From Pacificimonas flava (GTDB taxonomy: Bacteria; Pseudomonadota; Alphaproteobacteria; Sphingomonadales; Sphingomonadaceae), in assembly GCF_000342165.1 (NCBI RefSeq), contig NZ_AMRV01000002.1, positions 434,001 through 498,000 on the forward strand: 64,000 bases of DNA. Direction: 5' to 3'. Below are positions 27,017 to 35,620 of this stretch, in pieces. Under the pieces are notes generated by a model that ran no database searches, was not told the DNA's origin, and saw only the letters and a list, made by a program, of their open reading frames with translations. How positions within the stretch are numbered: position 1 is the stretch's first letter; each line of letters begins with the position of its first letter. The position numbers and the translations under genes are program-made.

Positions 27017-28290
27017 ACGACTTCGCGCGGTGGGAGCGCGCGGCGCAGCCAAAGGGCGAGGCCGATGACGGGAAGATTGGCGAGGCCCGTCCAGAGGAGG
27101 ACTGCCGAAACGCCAAGGCCGGCGGAAAGGAGCGCGCCGGCGCCAAGCGCGCCCACCACCATCGCCGCGGAGTTCATGATGTTGTAGCCGGCGATGGTCT
27201 GCGCACGCGCCGCCGGCTCGCTGTACGCCATCAGGATGGCATAGGTCGGCACGATGAAGGCGCCGCCGGCGATGGCGAAGAGCGTGAGGTCGAGCAGGAT
27301 GCGGACACCACCGCCACGCGCCAGGAAATCCATGGGCCGCATCAGCAGCTCCGCGTCGCCGCCGCCGAACGCATTTACGGCGAAGTACAGATCGACAGAC
27401 GCCGCCGCCATGACGATCAGGGCCGGCGCCAGCGGACCCGCGCCGACCCGGCCGCGCTGAAGCCTGCCCACCAGAAGCGAGCCCAGCGCGACGCCGATGG
27501 AAAAGGCGGCGACGAACAGGTTCGCCACGCCCTCGCTGGCGTGCAGCGTGTTCTTCACCAGCGGAACGAACAGGCTGGTGAAGATGATGCCGATCATCCA
27601 GAACCACGATCCGCACAGCGCCGCCAGCATCAGATGCCGCGACTGCGCGACGCGCTGAAGAACCGACCAGCTGCTGGCCAGGATGTTCGCCTGCACCCGG
27701 CCACCCGCCTCCGCCGGCGGAGCGGACGGCACGGCCAGCGCGGCGACATAGCCGGCGCAGGACACCAGCATGATGCCGATCATCAGCATCATGGGCGTGA
27801 CCAGCCCGCCCGCCATCTGCCCGGACAGGATGGCGACATAGGTCCCCGCCTCGATCAGCGCGGTGCCGGCCGTGATCTCCCGCCCCTCAAGATGCTGCGG
27901 CACGATCGCGTATTTGATCGGCCCGAAAAAGGTCGATTGCAGCCCCATGGCGAACAGCACCGCAAGCATGAACGGGATGCTGCCCAGCCAGATGGCGATC
28001 CCGCCCGCCGCCATGATCAGGATCTCCGCGAATTTGATGATGCGGATGGCCCGTGCCTTGTCCACCGCATCGGCGACCTGCCCCGCCAGGCCGGAAAACA
28101 GCACGAAGGGGAGAATGAAGAGCCCGCTGGCGACGGAGACGAGCTGGGCTGCCTGCTCCGGGCTGTCCGCCAGCATGCGGTAGGTGACCAGAAACAGCAG
28201 GCCGAACCGGAACAGGTTGTCGTTGAACGCCCCCAGGAACTGGACGCCGAACAGCGGGCCGAAACGGCGCGTGCCGAGGAGCGGAAACAT
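27013..28290 (-). CDS. MFS transporter (LplT-like)
   Basis: 425 residues with about 12 TM helices. The N-terminus FGVQFLGAFNDNLFRFG is the hallmark of the lysophospholipid transporter LplT branch of the MFS, which flips lysophospholipids inward for re-acylation; the usual fused or adjacent acyltransferase (aas) is absent here. Other features: ALLSAGLGVSAVLLWTG and GREITAGTALIEAGTYVAIL. ATG at 28290 is preferred because the longer frame reaches the divergent neighbour. Converges on argB with a 4-bp overlap. Confidence 0.82.
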   Translation of the reverse strand: MFPLLGTRRFGPLFGVQFLGAFNDNLFRFGLLFLVTYRMLADSPEQAAQLVSVASGLFILPFVLFSGLAGQVADAVDKARAIRIIKFAEILIMAAGGIAIWLGSIPFMLAVLFAMGLQSTFFGPIKYAIVPQHLEGREITAGTALIEAGTYVAILSGQMAGGLVTPMMLMIGIMLVSCAGYVAALAVPSAPPAEAGGRVQANILASSWSVLQRVAQSRHLMLAALCGSWFWMIGIIFTSLFVPLVKNTLHASEGVANLFVAAFSIGVALGSLLVGRLQRGRVGAGPLAPALIVMAAASVDLYFAVNAFGGGDAELLMRPMDFLARGGGVRILLDLTLFAIAGGAFIVPTYAILMAYSEPAARAQTIAGYNIMNSAAMVVGALGAGALLSAGLGVSAVLLWTGLANLPVIGLALWLRRALPPREVV

Positions 28291-28397
28291 GGCGATGCGC
28301 CTAGCGGCGCGCGGCACGCCGCGCCAGCGTCTTGTCGTTCGCGGCAGCGCATGCCATCTCCTGAGTGCAACGAGATCCATCTGCCCGCAGGAATGTC

Positions 28398-28748
28398 ATG
28401 GCCGCCCCTCCCGCCCAAACGCAGGCAAACCGCCCGCTCGTCACCGCCATCGTCATGTTGATCGGCGCCGTTACAGGCCTGCCGATCTTCGTCGCAGCGA
28501 TCATGGCCTATCTTTTCAAGGGCGAAGCGCCGGAGGGCGGCTGGGAACGGACGCATTATTCCTATCATATCCGAACCTTTTGGGTGTCGGTTCTGATCGG
28601 CATCATCGGCGGAATACTGGTTTTCGCCGGCATCGGCATCTTCATTCTCATGCTGCTGCCGGTCTGGGTCTTCATTCGCGCCCTGCTGCCACTACTGCGC
28701 GCTGCGAACGGCGAGGCGATGCCAAATCCCTATAGCTGGATGTTCTGA
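28398..28748 (+). CDS. DUF4870-like/Tic20-type membrane protein
   Basis: 116 residues with three hydrophobic segments (LVTAIVMLIGAVTGLPIFVA, VSVLIGIIGGILVFAGIGIF, LPVWVFIRALLPLLRA) and a WERTHYSYHIRTFW segment between the first two, the pattern of DUF4870-like membrane proteins common in sphingomonads. Function unknown. AGGA lies 7 bases before the ATG. It ends 4 bp before the NUDIX gene, so the two are probably co-transcribed. Confidence 0.72.
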   Translation: MAAPPAQTQANRPLVTAIVMLIGAVTGLPIFVAAIMAYLFKGEAPEGGWERTHYSYHIRTFWVSVLIGIIGGILVFAGIGIFILMLLPVWVFIRALLPLLRAANGEAMPNPYSWMF

Positions 28749-28752
28749 AGCC

Positions 28753-29247
28753 GTGAAAGAGACGACCCGCTGGCGCGGCCGCTTCATCGAGGCCGTGACC
28801 GAGGAAAGCTGGGAATATGTTCGCCGCATCGGCGGTGCCGGCGCCGCCGTCATCCTGGCGGAAACCGACGCGGGCGAAATCGTCCTCGTCGAGCAATACC
28901 GCGTTCCGCTCGGCCGTCCCTGCATTGAGCTGCCCGCCGGGATCGTCGGTGACGAAGACACGCTCGAAGGCGCGGAAGTTGCGGCCCGCCGCGAACTGGA
29001 GGAGGAAACGGGATTTCGCCCCGCGCACATGGAGTCGCTGGGCGACTTCGTGACGTCACCGGGGCTGACGGCGGAGAGCTTTACGCTGTTTCGCGCCAGC
29101 GGGCTGGAGCGCACCGGCAGCGGCGGCGGCGTTGCCGACGAGGATATTCGCGTCCACCTCGTCCCCCGCAGCGATTTGCGCGACTTTCTGGCGAACGCGC
29201 GGGCACGCGGATGTGCGGTCGACAAGCTGCTGGCGCTGATCCCGTAA
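28753..29247 (+). CDS. NUDIX hydrolase (ADP-ribose pyrophosphatase-like)
   Basis: 164 residues from a GTG. The Nudix box reads GAEVAARRELEEETGF (residues ~75-90) and is complete for the REx2EExGx core; the preceding ELPAGIVGDED is typical of ADP-sugar pyrophosphatases, which cleave ADP-ribose to AMP and ribose-5-phosphate. DFVTSPGLTAESFTLF after the box also fits that subgroup. The start lies 4 bp after the membrane-protein stop, and folE follows after 45 bp. Confidence 0.88.
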   Translation: MKETTRWRGRFIEAVTEESWEYVRRIGGAGAAVILAETDAGEIVLVEQYRVPLGRPCIELPAGIVGDEDTLEGAEVAARRELEEETGFRPAHMESLGDFVTSPGLTAESFTLFRASGLERTGSGGGVADEDIRVHLVPRSDLRDFLANARARGCAVDKLLALIP

Positions 29248-29292
29248 AGACGGTCTTTGCGGGCGCGCGGCTTTCGCCTACGGTCCGCGCCC

Positions 29293-29931
29293 ATGACCGA
29301 AGACGAACAGCGCGCCTCGCCCGACGATGGCGATCTCGTGCGCGGAGAGGACCGCGACGCGAACATCCCGGGCGAGGTGCTGGCGGCGATCCGCACACTC
29401 ATCGAATGGACGGGCGACGATCCCGCGCGCGAAGGGCTGGTCGATACGCCCGGACGCGTTGCAAGGGCCTGGAAGGAATATTGCCAGGGCTATGACGAGA
29501 ATCCGGGCAGCCACCTCTCCCGCGTGTTCGAGGAAGTCGGCGGCTATGACGAGATCGTGCTGCTGCGCGACATTCCCTTTCAGTCGCACTGCGAACATCA
29601 CATGGCGCCGATCATTGGCAAGGCGCATATCGCCTATCTGCCGAAAAGCCACGTCGTCGGCATTTCCAAGCTGGCGCGCGTGCTGCACGGCTTTGCGCGG
29701 CGACTCCAGGTGCAGGAGCGTCTGACGGCGGAAGTCGCGGACTGCATCTGGGAAAAGCTGCAGCCGCTGGGCGTGGCCGTCGTGATCGAGGCGACGCACG
29801 CCTGCATGACCGCCCGCGGCGTCCGCACCCCCGGCGTCACCATGACCACCAGCCGCATGATGGGCGTCTTCCGAGACGACGAACGCAGCCGCGACGAAGT
29901 CCTGAACCTGATGGGCGTGGGGAAGGGTTAG
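29293..29931 (+). CDS. folE: GTP cyclohydrolase I
   Basis: 212 residues. Converts GTP to 7,8-dihydroneopterin triphosphate, first step of folate synthesis (and of queuosine precursors, which fits gluQ in the same genome). Zinc ligands are visible in QSHCEHHMAPIIGKA; then YLPKSHVVGISKLARV, the THACMTARGVR loop (third zinc Cys), and TTSRMMGVFRDD. ATG at 29293; an upstream in-frame TTG/ATG region at 29257 would add a non-conserved extension. Confidence 0.96.
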   Translation: MTEDEQRASPDDGDLVRGEDRDANIPGEVLAAIRTLIEWTGDDPAREGLVDTPGRVARAWKEYCQGYDENPGSHLSRVFEEVGGYDEIVLLRDIPFQSHCEHHMAPIIGKAHIAYLPKSHVVGISKLARVLHGFARRLQVQERLTAEVADCIWEKLQPLGVAVVIEATHACMTARGVRTPGVTMTTSRMMGVFRDDERSRDEVLNLMGVGKG

Positions 29932-30092
29932 GCGCGATCCTATGGAGCGCCCCGGCAAGCCGGCCCGCATCGCAATTCCGCGCGGCCGGCGCGGGACGCC
30001 CCACGCTGCGCGTCCGCCTGTACGATCACCCGGTTGGTAACGTGCGGACGGCGGGTTGCTGGCGCCAATGATCAATTTTCGAACGAAGGCAG

Positions 30093-30986
30093 CTAGTCTT
30101 TAAGGAATCCTGACCGAAGCATATCGGATCGAATACGGCGCGTGACGCGCGAGCCATCCCCATTCCATGCACCATCGTAAAGGGATGCGAGAAAGCTTTC
30201 ATCCCACGCCGTCAGACTTTCGGCATGTCCGGAACCATGCCTCCTCGCATATAGGCCCATGATGCTGTTCCGTCCGACTTCTATTCGGGCGGGATCGACA
30301 TTGCCGATCACCGTCATTACCAAATAGTCGGCGATCTGCCGATTGCTCGCACCATCCAGCTTGGCCGCATCCACCAGCACCAACATGCGGGAAAGATCGA
30401 GGCGCGCGCCCGATGTAAGGCGAGAGGCCATGAAGCCTTTGTTCGCCGCAGCCGGAATTGCCGCCGGATTCTTGGCATCCAGCGAGAAGCCCTGGGGTGT
30501 CTGACCATCTTCGCTACGCAGATTGCCTTCCGCCAACCGGCGGACGGGGGCGGTGCTGGCGAGAAACGCATCCCTGTCCTTCTTCCCGGCCATAGCGAGC
30601 AGGTCGACGCGCTGCGTAGCAAGTTCTCTCGCCATCGCTTCCCCCTCGGCGGCGAAGATGACGAGCGCGGATGGAGCGCAGTCGCCACGAGGAAGAACCT
30701 GCAGGCCAAGCGAGTGGCCGACACGCCGAAAGCGTGCCATGAAAAATGCAGTCTGCTCTGGCGATACGCCGCGTATGTCGAGACACAGATGGGACGCCCA
30801 ACGAGAGACACGGCCGTTTTCGCCGGGTTGGATCATTTCTTCGGTAAATGCCGCGATCGCGCCCGTCGGCGTGCCTTTCACCGCCCTTATGACGATCTCG
30901 CCCTGCTCTTCCTGGCCATGCAGCGGTGCACTCACAAACGCGAGAAAGCAAGCAAGCTGAATCTTGAAAAGGGTGGTCCCAATCAT
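30093..30986 (-). CDS. Secreted protein with DUF2927-like C-terminal part, function unknown
   Basis: 297 residues. Signal peptide at the N-terminus (FKIQLACFLAFVSAPLHGQ, cleavage before EEQGE), so probably periplasmic. The segment RMLVLVDAAKLDGASNRQIADYL (in parts; residues ~195-220) resembles the VDxxxxxGxxxxxIADYxAM core of DUF2927-like proteins; no catalytic motif is evident. Codon and base composition are visibly less GC-rich than neighbouring genes, and it stands alone, convergent with folE and divergent from the aminoacylase gene. It may be lineage-specific or acquired. Family assignment is tentative. Confidence 0.6.
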   Translation of the reverse strand: MIGTTLFKIQLACFLAFVSAPLHGQEEQGEIVIRAVKGTPTGAIAAFTEEMIQPGENGRVSRWASHLCLDIRGVSPEQTAFFMARFRRVGHSLGLQVLPRGDCAPSALVIFAAEGEAMARELATQRVDLLAMAGKKDRDAFLASTAPVRRLAEGNLRSEDGQTPQGFSLDAKNPAAIPAAANKGFMASRLTSGARLDLSRMLVLVDAAKLDGASNRQIADYLVMTVIGNVDPARIEVGRNSIMGLYARRHGSGHAESLTAWDESFLASLYDGAWNGDGSRVTRRIRSDMLRSGFLKD

Positions 30987-31237
30987 CGCGATTCCCGGAT
31001 CAGTTGATGTGAAGGATATGAAGAGGAGAAAAGCCGAGCACCCAAGAGACTCTCACTCGACCTCATATTCTCGTGGCTCTCGGCTTATTCCCTATATTTC
31101 ACACCACACAGAGCAGCACTGGTGAAAGCAGGCTGCGTCTGCCAATTCCTCCTGAAAATCGGCCTCTGCATTATCGCCAGCTTGATCGCGCACGGCAAGT
31201 GGCGGACCTTCGATCCTGTCTTTGAGGGAGGACGCTC
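30987..31237. other. Low-GC intergenic region with long inverted repeat
   Basis: 251 bp, clearly lower in GC than the window average. It contains 8-bp arms AAGCCGAG (31031-31038) and CTCGGCTT (31079-31086) about 40 bases apart, with partly self-complementary DNA between. On the minus strand the distal arm runs into CTTTTCTCC, like a weak terminator. No ORF of note. GAGGGAGGA just before 31238 is the ribosome-binding site of the next gene. Confidence 0.4.
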
Positions 31238-33001
31238 ATGTACAATCTCGTGATTCGCGGCGGCACCATCGTGGACGGCACAGGCGCGCCGCCATTCCTG
31301 GGCGACATTGCCGTTGAGGGACAGCACATCGCCGCCGTGGGCGCGGTCGGCGGCAAGGGACGACGCGAGATCGACGCCGCCGGTCTGGTGGTTACGCCCG
31401 GCTTTGTCGACATCCATACCCATTATGACGGCCAGGCGACTTGGGACCCGGAGATGGCGCCCTCCTCATGGCATGGCGTGACGACGGTCGTCATGGGCAA
31501 TTGCGGGGTCGGCTTTGCCCCGGCCACACCCGATCGGCACGACTGGCTGATCGGCCTGATGGAGGGCGTCGAAGATATTCCCGGGACAGCCCTTGCGGAG
31601 GGTATGATCTGGAACTGGGAAACCTTTCCCCAATATCTGGACGCGCTGGAGGCTCTGCCGCGCACGGTCGATGTGGCGACGCACGTGCCGCACGGCGCGG
31701 TGCGCGCCTATGTGATGGGAGAGCGCGGCGCGAACAATGCGGCCCCGACGGAGGATGAGATCGCCGCGATGTCGCGGATCGTCGAGGAGGGGCTGCGCGC
31801 CGGGGCCCTGGGTTTCTCGACGTCCCGCACCGTGCTGCACAAATCGGTGGACGGCGTTCTCGTTCCCGGAACGACGGCAACGAAGGAGGAACTGATCGGC
31901 ATCGGCCGCGCCATGGGCCGCGTCGGCCACGGTGTCTTCGAAATGGCATCCGACCTCAAGCGCGACTGGGACGAATTCGCGTGGATGGGAGAGCTGAGCC
32001 GGGAAACCGGACTGCCCGTGACCTTTGCCGCGCTTCAATCCATCGCCAAGGAACTGCCGCTGGAAGAGCAGCTTTCCGAAATGCGGCGCGAGAACGACCG
32101 AGGCGCAAGGATCGTGGCCCAGATCGCGCTGCGGGGAAACGGGATCATCATGTGCTGGCGCGGCACGGTCCATCCGTTCCTGTTCAAGCCGGCCTGGGCG
32201 GAGATCGCCGCCCTGCCTTGGGCAGAGCAATATGCCCGCCTCAACGATCCCGCCTTCAGGACGCGGATGCTTGCGGAAACACCGGTCTTTCCCGATAGCG
32301 ACGTTCTCCCCCTCCTCCACACGATCGCCGGCGGGTGGACCGAACAGTTCGAGATGGGACCGGATTTCGACTATGAGCCCGGCGCCGACGAAAGCATCGC
32401 TGCGCGGGCGCGGGCCGCCGGGCTCCACCCGGAGGAATATGCCTATGATCTGCTGATGGCGGAGGAGGGCGCGGGCTTCATCTACTTCCCGATCCTGAAC
32501 TATGCGGACGGCAACCTCGATTTCGTGAAGCCGATGCTGGAAGAGGACGACTGTGTCATCTCCCTCTCCGACGGCGGCGCCCATTGCGGCACCATATGCG
32601 ATGCCGCCTCCCCGACCTTCCTGCTCGAACATTGGGTCCGCGATCGCACGCGCGGGACCATCCCCCTGGAGCTTGCCATACAGCGCCAGTGCCGCGACAC
32701 CGCGCAGCTCTACGCGCTGAATGACCGCGGGACGCTGGAGCCCGGCATGCTCGCCGACATCAACCTCATCGATCTGGAGCAGGTCGGGCTGGAACGGCCA
32801 TGGCTCGCCTTCGACCTGCCGGCGGGCGGCAAGCGGCTGCTGCAACGCGCCCGCGGCTACCGCATGACCATCAAGCGCGGTACCGTCACCTTCGAGGACG
32901 GCCGGCCGACAGGCAGGCATCCGGGCAAGCTCGTGCGCGGTCCGCAAGGGAAGCGCCCGACCGAGGCGCCGGGAAGACCCTTGCTGCACGCCGCGGAGTA
33001 A
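31238..33001 (+). CDS. N-acyl-D-amino-acid deacylase family amidohydrolase
   Basis: 587 residues. A metal-dependent amidohydrolase: N-terminal beta-sandwich [19 protein letters not shown], then [20 protein letters not shown] (metal His pair), GNCGVGFAP (Cys metal ligand typical of D-aminoacylases), LGFSTSRT, the late metal Asp region [13 protein letters not shown], and the closing [17 protein letters not shown]. Likely hydrolyses N-acyl-D-amino acids or related amides; substrate unproven. Strong RBS (GAGGGAGGA). LemA/TPM genes follow after 55 bp. Confidence 0.9.
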   Translation: MYNLVIRGGTIVDGTGAPPFLGDIAVEGQHIAAVGAVGGKGRREIDAAGLVVTPGFVDIHTHYDGQATWDPEMAPSSWHGVTTVVMGNCGVGFAPATPDRHDWLIGLMEGVEDIPGTALAEGMIWNWETFPQYLDALEALPRTVDVATHVPHGAVRAYVMGERGANNAAPTEDEIAAMSRIVEEGLRAGALGFSTSRTVLHKSVDGVLVPGTTATKEELIGIGRAMGRVGHGVFEMASDLKRDWDEFAWMGELSRETGLPVTFAALQSIAKELPLEEQLSEMRRENDRGARIVAQIALRGNGIIMCWRGTVHPFLFKPAWAEIAALPWAEQYARLNDPAFRTRMLAETPVFPDSDVLPLLHTIAGGWTEQFEMGPDFDYEPGADESIAARARAAGLHPEEYAYDLLMAEEGAGFIYFPILNYADGNLDFVKPMLEEDDCVISLSDGGAHCGTICDAASPTFLLEHWVRDRTRGTIPLELAIQRQCRDTAQLYALNDRGTLEPGMLADINLIDLEQVGLERPWLAFDLPAGGKRLLQRARGYRMTIKRGTVTFEDGRPTGRHPGKLVRGPQGKRPTEAPGRPLLHAAE

Positions 33002-33056
33002 TCCAAAAGGATCCTGTATTACCGGCGTAACACTCGAAAGGTACGGGAAGCCCAAC

Positions 33057-33635
33057 ATGAAGAACATCATTCTGATCTCCGCGGCGGCGCTCAGCCTCTC
33101 CGCCTGCGGGGTCAACAGCGTACCGACGGCCGAGGAGGAGGCGAAGGCCGCCTGGGCGAATGTCGAGAACGACTATCAGCGGCGCGCCGATCTGGTGCCG
33201 AACCTGGTGAACACGGTAAAGGGCTTTGCCGCCCAGGAACAGGAAGTCCTGACCGAGGTGACGGCGGCGCGGGCTTCGGCCACGCAGACGCGCATCGATG
33301 CGGACGATTTGGACGATCCCGCCGCGATGCAGCGCTATAGCGAGGCTCAGGATCAGCTTTCCGGCGCCCTGTCGCGCCTTCTCGTATCCGTCGAACGCTA
33401 CCCGGACCTGCGTAGCCAGGAAAATTTCCTGATGCTGCAGTCGCAGCTGGAGGGCCTCGAGAATCGCATCGCCATCTCCCGCCGCGACTATAATGATGCG
33501 GTGCGCATGTATAATACGGAGATCCGGACCTTCCCCAGCCTGATTGCCGCGCGCTTCATCTACGGAGCCGAGCCGATGCAGCCCTATGAAGCGACGACGG
33601 AGGGCGCGGAAGAAGCGCCGACAGTGGAATTCTGA
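33057..33635 (+). CDS. lemA: LemA family protein
   Basis: 192 residues. Lipoprotein-like N-terminus (LISAAALSLSACGVN; Cys18 in LSAC), then the LemA core YQRRADLVPNLVNTVKGFAAQE and VSVERYPDLRSQENFLMLQSQLEGLENRIAISRRDYNDAVRMYN (in parts), an antiparallel helical bundle. LemA proteins often sit beside TPM/YgcG proteins, as here. Function is unclear; envelope stress is suggested. The stop TGA at 33633-33635 lies inside the apparent CTG start of the next gene. Confidence 0.93.
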   Translation: MKNIILISAAALSLSACGVNSVPTAEEEAKAAWANVENDYQRRADLVPNLVNTVKGFAAQEQEVLTEVTAARASATQTRIDADDLDDPAAMQRYSEAQDQLSGALSRLLVSVERYPDLRSQENFLMLQSQLEGLENRIAISRRDYNDAVRMYNTEIRTFPSLIAARFIYGAEPMQPYEATTEGAEEAPTVEF

Positions 33636-34408
33636 GGAGTCTGATCGCCTTCGCAGCGGCTGCCTGGCTGGTGGCCGCCCCCGCAGCCGCGCAGGACTTT
33701 CCAAAGCTCGCCGGACGCGTCACCGATGCGGCGAACGTCATTCCCGCCGCCGAGGAGCAGGCTCTGTCGCAGGCTCTTGCCCGTTTCGAGGCGGAGACGA
33801 AGCACCAGTTCGTGGTCGCGACCGTTCCCGACCTTCAAGGCTATGACATCGCCGATTACGGCTATCGGCTGGGCCGCGAGTGGGGCATCGGCAGCGAGGA
33901 GGAGGATGACGGCGTTCTCCTTCTCGTGGCGCCGAACGAGCGGAAGGTCCGGATCGAAGTCGGCTATGGCCTGGAACCCTATCTGACGGACGGCTACTCC
34001 TTCCTGATCATCAACCGCGCGATCCTGCCGCGCTTCAAGGCGGGCGATCTAGCCGCCGGTATCCAGGCAGGCGCCGAGGCCGTGATGACGCAGTTGGCTC
34101 TGCCCCCCGAGGAAGCCGCGGCCAATCTCGCGGCGGCAGAGGCCGAACAGGCGGAACGCGGCGACAGCGGTGTTCCCTTTGGGGTCAGCCTTCTCTTTCT
34201 TGCCATGATCGTCGGCTTCAACCTTTGGGCAATGACGAGCGGCGGCGGGCGTCGCGGGCGGCGGCGGCGCGGCGGTGTTATGATATGGGGCCCTGGGATC
34301 GGCGGCAGCGGCAGGTCGTCCGGCGGCTCCGGTTTCGGGGGCGGCTTCGGCGGCTTTTCTGGCGGCGGCGGCGGCTTTGGCGGCGGCGGTGCGAGCGGAG
34401 GTTGGTGA
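33632..34408 (+). CDS. TPM domain (YgcG-like) protein with probable CTG start
   Basis: About 258 residues if translation begins at CTG 33632. The first ATG/GTG/TTG in frame is GTG 33671, but that removes most of an excellent signal peptide (RSLIAFAAAWLVAAPAAAQ) that is encoded in frame from CTG 33632 or ATT 33629. The TPM domain spans ~22-150 (VTDAANVIPAAEEQALSQAL, FVVATVPDLQGYDIADYGYR, DGVLLLVAPNERKVRIEVGYG). A TM helix (VSLLFLAMIVGFNLWAM) then precedes a Gly-rich tail (GGGFGGFSGGGGGFGGGGA). Predicted membrane-anchored with the TPM domain in the periplasm. CTGA overlaps the lemA stop; the stop overlaps the next ATG (TGATG). Confidence 0.85.
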   Translation: MRSLIAFAAAAWLVAAPAAAQDFPKLAGRVTDAANVIPAAEEQALSQALARFEAETKHQFVVATVPDLQGYDIADYGYRLGREWGIGSEEEDDGVLLLVAPNERKVRIEVGYGLEPYLTDGYSFLIINRAILPRFKAGDLAAGIQAGAEAVMTQLALPPEEAAANLAAAEAEQAERGDSGVPFGVSLLFLAMIVGFNLWAMTSGGGRRGRRRRGGVMIWGPGIGGSGRSSGGSGFGGGFGGFSGGGGGFGGGGASGGW

Positions 34409-35067
34409 TGGCACTGACGTCGGAAGAACATAGCCGGATCAGCGCCGCGATCCGCGAAACGGAGACCCGCACATCCGGCGAAATCCTGTGCGTCTTCACC
34501 GAAGCCGCGGATGATATGAGAATCGTGCCGCTTGCCTATGCCGGCGTGGCGGCGCTCGTGCTTCCCCCCCTGCTTCTGTTTTTCGGTTTCGTGGATCCAT
34601 CCTGGTTCCTCGGCTGGCGAGCGGTCTCCGATATTCCCGTACGCGTCGTCACGAGCGTCCATGCGGGGCTGTCGGTTCTTATCTTCCTCGCCGCATGGCT
34701 GATCGCCCGTCCGCTCCGTTTCCGGCTCGCCCCACGCTCGCTGCGCGCCGCGAATGTCGACCGCGCCGCGACGGAGGCATTTCTGGCGCAAGGACTCCAA
34801 ACGACCGATGACCGCACCGGCATCCTCATCTTCCTGTCCCGCTGCGACCATATCGCGGAGATCCTCGCCGATGAGGGGATTCACCGGCTTGTCGGAGAGG
34901 ACGCCTGGGCGGACATCATCGAGCAGATGCTGGCCCGCGCCCGTGAAGGCCGGATCGCGGAGGCGTTTCTCGATGCCATAGCCGCGTGCGGCAACGTCCT
35001 TGCGGAACATTTCCCGCCCGGCGAACATAATCCCAACGAATTGCCGGATCGGCTGATCGAGCTTTAA
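34408..35067 (+). CDS. Second TPM domain membrane protein
   Basis: 219 residues. TPM-type N-terminus (EEHSRISAAIRETETRTSGEI), two TM segments (IVPLAYAGVAALVLPPLLLFF; VVTSVHAGLSVLIFLAAWLI), then a second half with RATEAFLAQGL-like, TGILIFLSRCDHIAEILADEG and HRLVGEDAWADIIEQMLARA, typical of the YjgN/TPM partner protein found after LemA and YgcG homologues. Role unknown; probably acts with its neighbours in the envelope. Start overlaps the preceding stop. Confidence 0.87.
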   Translation: MALTSEEHSRISAAIRETETRTSGEILCVFTEAADDMRIVPLAYAGVAALVLPPLLLFFGFVDPSWFLGWRAVSDIPVRVVTSVHAGLSVLIFLAAWLIARPLRFRLAPRSLRAANVDRAATEAFLAQGLQTTDDRTGILIFLSRCDHIAEILADEGIHRLVGEDAWADIIEQMLARAREGRIAEAFLDAIAACGNVLAEHFPPGEHNPNELPDRLIEL

Positions 35068-35084
35068 CGACAAAGGGGTGCGCC

Positions 35085-35561
35085 ATGCTCAACGAGTTTA
35101 AGAAATTCATATCCCGCGGCAATGTCATGGATCTCGCCGTCGGCGTCATCATCGGCGGCGCCTTCGCATTGATCACGAAGTCATTGACCGACGACATCAT
35201 CATGCCGCTCGTCAGTTACATTTTCGGAGGGATCGATTTTTCCGGATATTTTGTGCGATTGGGGCCGATTCCTAAAGGCTATGCGGGCTCCTCGACAAAC
35301 TATGCCGAACTGAAGGAGGCCGGGGTGGCCTTGTTCGGTTACGGCCAGTTCGTAACCGTCGTGGTCAACTTCCTCATCCTGGCATTTATCATCTTCCTGC
35401 TCGTACGAACGGTGAACCGCATCAACATGAAGGACCCGGAAACGGAAGCGAAGACGCCGGCAGCGCCGCCCGAGGACATCATCATCCTGAAGCAGATTCG
35501 TGACGAGCTTCGCCGCAACAATGGCGGTACGGCAGCCCCTGAAACGCCGCCCGTCAGCTAA
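35085..35561 (+). CDS. mscL: Large-conductance mechanosensitive channel
   Basis: 158 residues. N-terminal amphipathic helix and TM1 are conserved: EFKKFISRGNVMDLAVGVIIGGAFALI; the DDIIMPL gate end; TM2 FVTVVVNFLILAFIIFLLVRTVN; the charged C-terminal bundle ends EDIIILKQIRDELRR (sequences split here for brevity). Opens under membrane tension to release solutes in hypo-osmotic shock. A clear intrinsic terminator follows. Confidence 0.97.
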   Translation: MLNEFKKFISRGNVMDLAVGVIIGGAFALITKSLTDDIIMPLVSYIFGGIDFSGYFVRLGPIPKGYAGSSTNYAELKEAGVALFGYGQFVTVVVNFLILAFIIFLLVRTVNRINMKDPETEAKTPAAPPEDIIILKQIRDELRRNNGGTAAPETPPVS

Positions 35562-35585
35562 ACTCTTCTTTCGGAAATTGCTTCA

Positions 35586-35620
35586 GGGGTCGCTCACCGG
35601 TGCGAGCGGCCCCCTATTTT
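35586..35620 (+). terminator. Rho-independent terminator after mscL
   Basis: Stem GGGGTCGCTC (35586-35595) pairs with GAGCGGCCCC (35604-35613) across 8 bases and is followed by CCTATTTT. It terminates the rightward LemA/TPM/mscL transcript and reaches the parB stop codon (35614) on the other strand; no T-run exists on the minus side. Confidence 0.8.

Noticed and set aside
29932-30092. Hairpins GGACGC/GCGTCC and GTCCGC/GCGGAC after folE
   Set aside because: Short 6-bp arms, no T-run, and they are mutually exclusive; not a convincing terminator or RNA gene.
33017-33035. Imperfect palindrome TATTACCGGCGTAACA upstream of lemA
   Set aside because: Only four perfect base pairs at the core and no known operator pattern; comparable matches are expected by chance.
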